Source: Spirochaetia bacterium (GTDB lineage Bacteria > Spirochaetota > Spirochaetia > Treponematales > Treponemataceae). Taken from it: a stretch of 64,000 nucleotides of DNA. Below are positions 17,949-24,129 of this stretch, piece after piece. The notes under the pieces are model-generated. The model did no database searches and was not told the origin of the DNA. It saw only the letters and a program-made list of their open reading frames with translations. Where the stretch lies: contig CAAGBC010000022.1 of NCBI GenBank assembly GCA_900767955.1, positions 1-64,000 on the forward strand. Direction: 5' to 3'. Every line of letters begins with the position of its first letter. Position 1 is the first letter of the stretch. Both the position numbers and the translations under genes were made by a program.

Positions 17949-18326
17949 TTATTTTTTGCTAGCTTTTCCACCAGCTTCTGTAATCTTAGCGATCATAGCA
18001 TCTGCATCAGCTTTGCTTACACCAGCTTTAAGTTCTTTTGGTGCGCCTTCAACAAGAGCTTTTGCTTCACCAAGACCAAGACCAGTAATTTCACGAACTG
18101 CCTTGATAACTGGGATTTTTTTAGCTGCGTCGAAACCATCAAGTGTAACAGTAAATTCTGTCTGTTCTTCAGCTGCTGCTGCTCCACCTGCTGCTGGTGC
18201 TGCTGCTACAGCTACTGCTGCAGTTACACCGAATTTTTCTTCCATAGCTTTTACAAGTTCTGAACATTCAAGAACTGTCATGCTAGCGATAGCATCTAAA
18301 ATCTGATCTGTTGTGATTGCTGCCAT
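17949..18326 (-). CDS. rplL: 50S ribosomal protein L7/L12
   Basis: This 125-residue stalk protein recruits translation factors to the ribosome. An N-terminal dimerisation domain is followed by an Ala/Gly-rich hinge (AAVAVAAAPAAGG) and the C-terminal factor-binding domain (GLGLGEAKALVEGAPKELK). Length and hinge are normal. GGAG precedes the ATG. It is separated from rplJ by a 135-base spacer with an imperfect hairpin, which may allow the extra L12 synthesis needed for several copies per ribosome. Confidence 0.98.
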   Translation of the reverse strand: MAAITTDQILDAIASMTVLECSELVKAMEEKFGVTAAVAVAAAPAAGGAAAAEEQTEFTVTLDGFDAAKKIPVIKAVREITGLGLGEAKALVEGAPKELKAGVSKADADAMIAKITEAGGKASKK

Positions 18327-18406
18327 ATTGTCTTCTCCAAAATATATAAATATTCACCTTAATGGTGTCGCAGTTATTCACTCATACGAGCAAAACTACG
18401 AATCAT

Positions 18407-18442
18407 ACACGGACAGTCGACAGCTATGAAGCCTGACCGTGT
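18407..18442 (-). promoter_or_regulatory. Hairpin between rplJ and rplL
   Basis: ACACGGTCAG and CTGTCCGTGT pair over 10 positions with one mismatch on the minus strand, directly after rplJ. No T-run follows, so it is not a terminator. It may be an mRNA processing or stabilising element upstream of rplL. Confidence 0.4.
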
Positions 18443-18461
18443 TTCACTGATTCAACAGTAA

Positions 18462-19070
18462 TTATTCAGCTGCAGGAGCTTCTGCTGCTTGAGCTGGTTC
18501 TGAAGCTGGAGCTTCTTCTGCAGGAGCAGATTCTGCTGCTGGTGCTGCTGCTTCAACAGGAGCGCCACCATTTGCTTCAAGTTTTTCAGCGTATGCTTTA
18601 ATAGTTGCTGCAAGCTGGCGAACTGGGCCATTCATAGCAGACATAAGCATAGAAATAAGTTCTTTTCTTCCAGGAACTTTTGAGAATGCTTCGATCTTTG
18701 CTGCATCAAGAACTTCTTTATCAACTACAGCACCTTTTACAGTAACTGGTGCATCTTTAGCAAAATCAAAAAGAACTTTTGCAACAACGTTTGAATCTTC
18801 TTTAGACATTGCAACTACTGTAGGACCTTTTAAGTAGTCTGCTACATTTTCAATTTTCATGTCTTCAAAAGCGATACGAGCAAAATTATTTTTTACAACT
18901 TTAAGAACAGCATTGTGTTCGCGAAGTTTTCCACGAAGATTTGTAATCTGTTCTACAGTCATGCCGCGATAATCAGCAAAAATAAAGTCATTATATTCAG
19001 CAAATGTCTTTTTTGCTTCTTCAATTGCAGCTGTTTTAGCAGGTTGAATTTTCTTTGCTTTAATTGCCAT
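18462..19070 (-). CDS. rplJ: 50S ribosomal protein L10, with Ala/Pro/Glu-rich tail
   Basis: L10 anchors the L7/L12 stalk to 23S rRNA. At 202 residues it is longer than the usual 165-180. The core is typical (EYNDFIFADYRGMTVEQ, LRGKLREHNAVLKVVKN, VPGRKELISMLMSAMNGPVRQL), and the extra length is a low-complexity tail after residue about 165 made of Ala, Pro and Glu. The spacer to rplA is only two bases, so the usual L10 autoregulatory leader cannot lie directly upstream. Confidence 0.97.
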   Translation of the reverse strand: MAIKAKKIQPAKTAAIEEAKKTFAEYNDFIFADYRGMTVEQITNLRGKLREHNAVLKVVKNNFARIAFEDMKIENVADYLKGPTVVAMSKEDSNVVAKVLFDFAKDAPVTVKGAVVDKEVLDAAKIEAFSKVPGRKELISMLMSAMNGPVRQLAATIKAYAEKLEANGGAPVEAAAPAAESAPAEEAPASEPAQAAEAPAAE

Positions 19071-19072
19071 AA

Positions 19073-19753
19073 TTATTCACCTTCCTTGATGTCTACCCAA
19101 ACACCTGGGCCCATAGTTGAGCTTAGTGAAACACTCTGGATAAATCCAGCAGAAACACCATTAGGAGCTTTACGTTCTACTTCTGTAATTAATGCAGATA
19201 CGTTTTCAGCAACTTTAGCAGGATCCATAGAAACCTTACCAACAGCAATGTGTACTACACCACCTTTGTCAGCACGGAATTCTGTACGACCTTTTTTAAG
19301 TTCACCAATTGCTTTCGCAATGTCAACTGTAACAGTTCCTGTCTTAGGGTTAGGCATAAGACCTTTACGACCAAGTACCATACCAAGACGACCAACGTCT
19401 TTCATCATATCAGGTGTAGCTACAGCGATATCAAAATCAAGCCAACCACCCTTAACTTTTTCGATGTATTCATCTGAACCTGCAAATGCAGCACCAGCAT
19501 CAAGAGCTTCTTTTACGCGATCTTCTTTACAGAAAACCAATACTTTCTTTTCGCCTCTGAACTGATTTGGGAATACAAGAGTATCACGAACAGATGTTGA
19601 TTTATCAAGACGAAGTGAAACATGAGCTTCAACTGTTTCGTCGAAGTTAGCAAGTTTCATATCCTGAACCATTTTACATGCTGTTGATACATTGTATTTT
19701 TTTGTTAAATCGTATTTTGCAGCGGATGCACGATATTTCTTTCCATGTTTCAT
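19073..19753 (-). CDS. rplA: 50S ribosomal protein L1
   Basis: This 226-residue L1 binds 23S rRNA at the E-site stalk and in many bacteria represses the rplK-rplA transcript. MKHGKKYRASAAKYD, FPNQFRGEKKVLVFCKE, RLGMVLGRKGLMPNPKTGTV and the C-terminal SLSSTMGPGVWVD match the family. The start codon is one base after the rplK stop, with the Shine-Dalgarno sequence inside rplK. Candidate leader hairpins lie upstream of rplK. Confidence 0.98.
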   Translation of the reverse strand: MKHGKKYRASAAKYDLTKKYNVSTACKMVQDMKLANFDETVEAHVSLRLDKSTSVRDTLVFPNQFRGEKKVLVFCKEDRVKEALDAGAAFAGSDEYIEKVKGGWLDFDIAVATPDMMKDVGRLGMVLGRKGLMPNPKTGTVTVDIAKAIGELKKGRTEFRADKGGVVHIAVGKVSMDPAKVAENVSALITEVERKAPNGVSAGFIQSVSLSSTMGPGVWVDIKEGE

Positions 19754-19754
19754 A

Positions 19755-20186
19755 TTACTGCTCCACCTCTACGCCCATACTGCGTGCAGTACCAGCGATG
19801 ATTTTCTTTGCTGCTTCAATGTCATTTGCATTAACATCTGGCATTTTTGTTTTTGCGATTTCTTCAAGATCCTGTTTTGAAAGAGTAGCAACCTTATCAC
19901 GAAGTGGGTTACCTGAACCTTTTTCAATTTTTGCAGCTTTCTTGATAAGAACTGCTGCTGGAGGAGTCTTAAGAATAAATGTGTAAGATTTGTCCTGATA
20001 AACAGTAAGAACAACAGGAATTATAAGTCCTTTTTCCATGTTCTTTGTTCTGTCGTTAAATTCTTGAACGAATTTTGGTGCAGAAACACCGTGAGGTCCA
20101 AGAGCAGGACCAATTGGAGGGGCTGGAGTCGCAGCTCCTGCAGGACACTGCAGTTTAATTACAGCCGAAACCTTTTTTGATGCCAT
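19755..20186 (-). CDS. rplK: 50S ribosomal protein L11
   Basis: This 143-residue L11 forms the GTPase-associated centre and binds the thiostrepton loop of 23S rRNA. It has the standard length and motifs: KLQCPAGAATPAPPIGPALG, GVSAPKFVQEFN, TPPAAVLIKKAA and the C-terminal GTARSMGVEVE. AGGAG precedes the ATG. A 110-base leader containing two hairpins separates it from nusG. Confidence 0.98.
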   Translation of the reverse strand: MASKKVSAVIKLQCPAGAATPAPPIGPALGPHGVSAPKFVQEFNDRTKNMEKGLIIPVVLTVYQDKSYTFILKTPPAAVLIKKAAKIEKGSGNPLRDKVATLSKQDLEEIAKTKMPDVNANDIEAAKKIIAGTARSMGVEVEQ

Positions 20187-20212
20187 TTTTATTCTCCTAT
20201 ATTGGTATTGAC

Positions 20213-20242
20213 GAAGTACTCATGTCCGACGGACTATACTTC
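20213..20242 (-). promoter_or_regulatory. Leader hairpin 1 upstream of rplK
   Basis: Nested arms GAAGTA/TACTTC (20213-20218/20237-20242) and GTCCG/CGGAC (20224-20228/20230-20234) form a stem with an internal loop, ending about 25 bases before the rplK start. L1 recognises a stem with an asymmetric internal loop in other rplK leaders, so this is a candidate L1 autoregulatory site. Confidence 0.45.
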
Positions 20243-20259
20243 TCCCAAAAACAGGTAAT

Positions 20260-20281
20260 GTCCGCGTTGGCAAACGCAGAC
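20260..20281 (-). promoter_or_regulatory. Leader hairpin 2 upstream of rplK
   Basis: A 9-bp stem (GTCTGCGTT/AACGCGGAC on the minus strand, one G-U pair) closes a TGCC tetraloop. It begins immediately after the nusG stop. No T-run follows. It is a companion structure to hairpin 1 in the rplK leader. Confidence 0.5.
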
Positions 20282-20296
20282 CCTGATTTGTGCAAA

Positions 20297-20854
20297 TTAA
20301 ATTTTTTCTACTTGTAGCAAGCTAACTTCAACTGGAGTTGCGCGACCAAAAATCTGAACAATAACACGCAACTTGTCTTTTTCGATATTAACTTCTTCGA
20401 TATTTCCACTGAATGTTGCAAAAGGTCCATCAGTAATTTTAACTTGATCACCAACAGCATAATTCTGTTTGATATGAACAGTTTTTTCACCTTTGATTGC
20501 ACCAGATTTTTGAAGAAGGTTCTTAGCTTCTTGTGCAGAAATAGGACGAGGGCGTTCATTAGGACTAGTTCCAACAAATCCTGTAACACCTTGAATTCGT
20601 CTGATTGTTGAACATGTTGCCTTCCATCCAATATCAGGAAGATCAAGTTCAATCATTATATAACCTGGTAAAAACTTATCATTACGAGTGCGTTTTTTAC
20701 CGTCTTTTACTTCCACTACTTCTTCGACAGGAACTTTAATATCAGTTACAACAGATGAATCGAGCTCTTTTTTTTCAAGAAGAGCTTTTATAGTTCGTTC
20801 GATTTTTCCTTCATAACCTGTATAAGTATGAAGTATATACCAACTCTTTGCCAT
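20297..20854 (-). CDS. nusG: Transcription termination/antitermination factor NusG
   Basis: This 185-residue protein contacts RNA polymerase through its N-terminal NGN domain (AKSWYILHTYTGYEGKIERT, FLPGYIMIELDL, VTGFVGTSPNERPRPI). Its C-terminal KOW domain (YAVGDQVKITDGPFATF, from about residue 128) contacts Rho or S10. Length is standard. AAGGA precedes the ATG. It follows secE by 14 bases in the conserved order secE-nusG-rplK. Confidence 0.98.
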   Translation of the reverse strand: MAKSWYILHTYTGYEGKIERTIKALLEKKELDSSVVTDIKVPVEEVVEVKDGKKRTRNDKFLPGYIMIELDLPDIGWKATCSTIRRIQGVTGFVGTSPNERPRPISAQEAKNLLQKSGAIKGEKTVHIKQNYAVGDQVKITDGPFATFSGNIEEVNIEKDKLRVIVQIFGRATPVEVSLLQVEKI

Positions 20855-20868
20855 AAATTCCTTCTAGA

Positions 20869-21051
20869 TTATTTCATTATTGAACGGAATAATTGTGTGA
20901 AACCAATATCAAGTAATCCAAGAATGATTGCGATTATAATAGTGGAGATTATTACTACTTTTACAGAAGACACAACATCATCACGTGAAGGCCAAACAAC
21001 TTTCTTTAATTCAGCTTTACTTTCACGTAAAAATTGTACTACTTTAGACAT
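20869..21051 (-). CDS. secE: Preprotein translocase subunit SecE
   Basis: This 60-residue subunit clamps SecY in the protein-export channel. It has the family's short form: a conserved amphipathic segment (FLRESKAELKKVVWPSRDDV) followed by one transmembrane helix (VVIISTIIIAIILGLLDIGF). I place the start at ATG 21051, which has GGAGGA upstream. Extending to an earlier in-frame ATG would run into tRNA-Trp and is not credible. Confidence 0.97.
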   Translation of the reverse strand: MSKVVQFLRESKAELKKVVWPSRDDVVSSVKVVIISTIIIAIILGLLDIGFTQLFRSIMK

Positions 21052-21077
21052 AATTCCTCCAATTGATAAAAAAAAGA

Positions 21078-21150
21078 CAGGGCCGGCAGGACTTGAACCC
21101 GCGACAGGCGGTTTTGGAGACCGCTGCTCTACCAACTGAACTACAGCCCT
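21078..21150 (-). tRNA. tRNA-Trp (anticodon CCA)
   Basis: This 73-nt gene folds into a complete cloverleaf. The acceptor stem AGGGCUG pairs with CGGCCCU and is followed by discriminator G. The anticodon loop reads CUCCAAA, giving CCA, and a GGTTCAAGTCC T-arm is present. The 3' CCA is not encoded. It lies between rpmG and secE. Confidence 0.97.
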
Positions 21151-21196
21151 AAATATTTAAACTGCCAAATAATTATTCAGCAGTAAAATTACATAA

Positions 21197-21373
21197 TTAT
21201 TTTGCTTTTGTTTCTTTGTGCAAAGTATGTTTGCGTTCAAAAGGACAATACTTATTTAATTCAAGCTTTCCCTGAATGTTTTTACGATTTTTGTAAGTTG
21301 TATAATTCTTACGTTTACATTCAGTACACTGTAAAGCTATAATTTCAACAGCACCTTTTTTCTTGCTTGCCAT
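21197..21373 (-). CDS. rpmG: 50S ribosomal protein L33
   Basis: This 58-residue protein reads MASKKKGAVEIIALQC and onwards, with the zinc-ribbon cysteines CTEC and the later single YCPF. The family motif NKYCPFERKHTLHKE is at the C-terminus. Only three of the four zinc-ligand cysteines of the C+ form are visible. AGGAG precedes the ATG. It sits between tRNA-Thr and tRNA-Trp, the usual place upstream of secE. Confidence 0.95.
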   Translation of the reverse strand: MASKKKGAVEIIALQCTECKRKNYTTYKNRKNIQGKLELNKYCPFERKHTLHKETKAK

Positions 21374-21410
21374 ATCTATACTCCTAAAAAACTAATACTC
21401 TAATTCTTAT

Positions 21411-21483
21411 AGCCCCCGTGCGGGATTGAACCGCAGACCTCAGCCTTACCATGGCTGCGCTCTACCAGCTGAGCTACAAGGGC
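21411..21483 (-). tRNA. tRNA-Thr (anticodon GGU)
   Basis: This is a 73-nt cloverleaf with acceptor GCCCUUG paired to CGGGGGC and discriminator U. The anticodon stem CAGCC/GGCUG encloses AUGGUAA, giving GGU. The T-arm GGTTCAATCCC is intact. The 3' CCA is not encoded. It is the first gene after the strong promoter at 21522-21550. Confidence 0.96.
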
Positions 21484-21521
21484 ATATCATCCCTTCACAA
21501 TAGACAACATTGCGTTCTAAA

Positions 21522-21550
21522 AATATAACTAACTGTTGCTTTTATGTCAA
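21522..21550 (-). promoter_or_regulatory. Strong sigma-70 promoter of the tRNA-rpmG-secE-nusG cluster
   Basis: On the minus strand consensus TTGACA and TATATT are separated by exactly 17 bases, about 40 bases upstream of tRNA-Thr. No terminator is visible between here and the rplL-rpoB spacer, so it could drive the whole cluster through rplL. Confidence 0.8.
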
Positions 21551-21631
21551 TAACTGATAAATAAATTTATTAAAAATTCTAGTTTTTTCCATATATATAT
21601 GATAATATAAAGCGTTTTTAAGGAGGAAACT

Positions 21632-22498
21632 TTGAACATTGATATGCTAATTGATGGAATTCTGGATTCTTATGACAGATACGGCGGAATCAACAGAAGT
21701 GAAGCAGAAAACTTTCCTAACAGACAAAATGTAATAACTGTCTTACAAGACTTGCAATGTTTAATATTTCCAGGTTTTCGAGTTGAAGAAGACATTTCCC
21801 CAACAAATATTAGATATATAACAGGAACTAGAGTAAACAACATCATTGCAACATTAACCAAAGAAATTCAAAAAGCACTAGTTTACACAGTTTCAACTCA
21901 AAACGGCAACACAAACAATATAGAAAATTCCCATTGCTTTAAATTAGCTGAACACACTTCATTAGCTTTACTCGAAGAACTGCCAGAAATAAAAAGAAAA
22001 ATAACTCTTGATGTAGAAGCAGTTTTCAAAGGAGACCCAGCTGCAAAAAGCAAAGAAGAAATCATTCTTTCTTACCCAGGGCTTGAAGCAATATTAATCT
22101 ATAGAATTGCCAACTTTTTATACACAAACGGAGTTCCTATAATTCCAAGAATCATGAGTGAATATATCCATGGAAAAACTGGAATAGATATAAATCCTGG
22201 TGCAAAGATTGGAGAATCTTTCTTTATAGACCACGGAACAGGAATTGTAATTGGAGAAACAACAGTCATTGGAAACAATGTAAAAATTTACCAAGGAGTT
22301 ACACTAGGCGCTTTAAGCGTAAAAAAAGAACTAAAAAACAAAAAAAGACACCCAACAATTGAAGACGATGTAACAATTTACGCAGGAGCAACAATACTTG
22401 GAGGAGAAACAACAATAGGACGCGGTAGTACTATTGGTGGAAATACATGGGTCACACATTCTATTCCAGCAGGAACTGTGCTAACTCAAAATAAATAA
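21632..22498 (+). CDS. cysE: Serine O-acetyltransferase
   Basis: This 288-residue cytoplasmic enzyme makes O-acetylserine from serine and acetyl-CoA, the first step of cysteine synthesis. The C-terminal left-handed beta-helix from about residue 185 has hexapeptide repeats and the catalytic region GIDINPGAKIG...FIDHGTGIVIGET (His201). The N-terminal helical part is of the EpsC/SrpH-like type. I use a TTG start at 21632 because AAGGAGG lies five bases upstream; the next ATG (21644) would be too far from it. It is transcribed divergently from the rpmG cluster. The usual partner, cysteine synthase, is not in the window. Confidence 0.93.
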   Translation: MNIDMLIDGILDSYDRYGGINRSEAENFPNRQNVITVLQDLQCLIFPGFRVEEDISPTNIRYITGTRVNNIIATLTKEIQKALVYTVSTQNGNTNNIENSHCFKLAEHTSLALLEELPEIKRKITLDVEAVFKGDPAAKSKEEIILSYPGLEAILIYRIANFLYTNGVPIIPRIMSEYIHGKTGIDINPGAKIGESFFIDHGTGIVIGETTVIGNNVKIYQGVTLGALSVKKELKNKKRHPTIEDDVTIYAGATILGGETTIGRGSTIGGNTWVTHSIPAGTVLTQNK

Positions 22499-22508
22499 AA
22501 AAAAAGAT

Positions 22509-22541
22509 GGGGTTCCAAACAGCAACGCTATCTAGAACCCC
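22509..22541. repeat. Hairpin in the cysE-radA spacer
   Basis: GGGGTTC and GAACCCC enclose a 19-nt loop. Plus-strand RNA has no T-run after it, while the minus-strand copy is followed by TCTTTTTTTTT. As drawn it would terminate minus-strand transcription, although both flanking genes are on the plus strand. It may limit antisense transcription, or it may not be a terminator. Confidence 0.55.
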
Positions 22542-22694
22542 ACCCGACCACAAAAAAAAGTGATCATCGGAGAGAGTTTATCAGCTTATTTACAAGCTTT
22601 TAATAATTTACTATCCGATAATTAAATTGTCAATATTTTTTTATTACAACCACCGCTCAAACATACTTAAAATTTAAAAATAACAGGAAATTAG

Positions 22695-24056
22695 ATGTCT
22701 AAAAAGTCAGGTTCAATAATTTACAAATGTAGCTCATGTGGATATTCTCAGCCAAGATGGCTAGGAAGATGTCCTGATTGCGGAGAATGGAATTCCCTTG
22801 AAGAATGTATCATAGATAAAAATGCAACAACACCAGCTAGACAAGGCTCAAATATTGTTGAAAAAATAAAACCCGTTTCCCTTGAATCCGTTACTCCTCT
22901 AGAAACATCACGCTTAATAACAAATATTTCCGAATTTGACAGAGTTTTAGGCGGAGGAGCAACAAAACGCTCTGCAATATTAATTGGCGGTGAACCTGGA
23001 ATTGGAAAATCTACATTGCTAATTCAAACCGCTGCAGCAATTTCCCAAAACAATCATAACAATGGCAAAATTCTTTACATATCTGGGGAAGAATCTGCTT
23101 CCCAATTAAAAGACCGTGCCAACAGACTAAAATTAAATGTCGGAAAAATTGAAGTTTTATGCACACTTCGATTAGAAGATATTCTTGATGCTTTAGATAA
23201 ATTAAATCCAATTTTTGTAATAGTTGATTCAATTCAAACTGTTTATTCAGTAGAAGCAGGAATCATACCAGGAACTGTTAATCAATTAAAATATTGTGCA
23301 AACGAACTAGTAAGTTGGGTGAAAGAGCGAGACAGCGTTTTAATAATGACTGCTCATGTTACAAAAGAAGGAACTATTGCTGGTCCTAAAACACTTGAAC
23401 ATTTAGTAGATACAGTAATTTCCTTTGAACGCAATAATGACGACATAAGATTTTTACACGCCCAAAAAAACAGATTCGGCTCAATAGATGAACTAGGAAT
23501 TTTCAACATGACTGAGAACGGATTAATTCCCGTAAATTCACCAGCTACAATGTTCATAACTGAACGCAGAGAAACACAACCAGCAGGAGTATGCTGTACA
23601 GCAGTTTTTGAAGGAAATCGTGTTTTTATGGTTGAAATTCAAGCTTTAACAACACCTGCAAAAGCGGCAATTTCACGAGTTTTTAGTGAAAAAATTGAAT
23701 CATCACGAGTAAGCAGAATTGCTGCAATATTAGAAAAACGAGTTGGAGTAAAATTCCTAGGCCAAGATATTTATGTCAATGTTGCAGGTGGCATCCGACT
23801 TTCAGAAAGCGCCATTGACGCAGCACTAGCAATTGCTATTTATTCAGCAAGAACAGATGTATCGGTTCCTGTAGGAACTGCAATTATTGGCGAATTAAGC
23901 CTTGCTGGAGAAATTCGACCTGTTCCAAAAACTAAACAAAGATGTAAAACTGCAATCAATTTAGGATTTAACAATATCTACACTCCAGAAAAAGACACAG
24001 ATTCAACACAAGTAACTGACATAAAAACTTTAATTCATTCCGTCTTTGGAAAATAA
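22695..24056 (+). CDS. radA: DNA repair protein RadA (Sms)
   Basis: This 453-residue RecA-related ATPase helps process recombination intermediates by driving branch migration. The N-terminal C4 zinc finger (YKCSSCG, GRCPDCGEW), the Walker A motif GEPGIGKST (about residue 98), Walker B FVIVDSIQT (about 176), the RadA-specific KNRFGS motif (about 257) and the Lon-protease-like C-terminal domain are all present. Length is standard. AGGA lies a short distance before the ATG. It converges on the lipoprotein locus and ends at a bidirectional terminator. Confidence 0.97.
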   Translation: MSKKSGSIIYKCSSCGYSQPRWLGRCPDCGEWNSLEECIIDKNATTPARQGSNIVEKIKPVSLESVTPLETSRLITNISEFDRVLGGGATKRSAILIGGEPGIGKSTLLIQTAAAISQNNHNNGKILYISGEESASQLKDRANRLKLNVGKIEVLCTLRLEDILDALDKLNPIFVIVDSIQTVYSVEAGIIPGTVNQLKYCANELVSWVKERDSVLIMTAHVTKEGTIAGPKTLEHLVDTVISFERNNDDIRFLHAQKNRFGSIDELGIFNMTENGLIPVNSPATMFITERRETQPAGVCCTAVFEGNRVFMVEIQALTTPAKAAISRVFSEKIESSRVSRIAAILEKRVGVKFLGQDIYVNVAGGIRLSESAIDAALAIAIYSARTDVSVPVGTAIIGELSLAGEIRPVPKTKQRCKTAINLGFNNIYTPEKDTDSTQVTDIKTLIHSVFGK

Positions 24057-24070
24057 TTTTTTTTATTTGT

Positions 24071-24115
24071 TAAAATAATAAGGCTGCCCAATTTTTGGAC
24101 AGCCTTATTATTTTA
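24071..24115. terminator. Bidirectional terminator between radA and the lipoprotein locus
   Basis: TAAAATAATAAGGCTG and its exact reverse complement form a perfect 16-bp stem around a 13-nt loop, with T-rich ends on both strands. It serves convergent radA and the starch-binding lipoprotein gene. Confidence 0.9.
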
Positions 24116-24129
24116 TGCGATTTTATTTA

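Noticed and set aside
21052..21135. N-terminal extension of SecE
   Set aside because: The extension would be read from tRNA-Trp sequence. The ATG at 21051 has GGAGGA and gives a standard 60-residue SecE.
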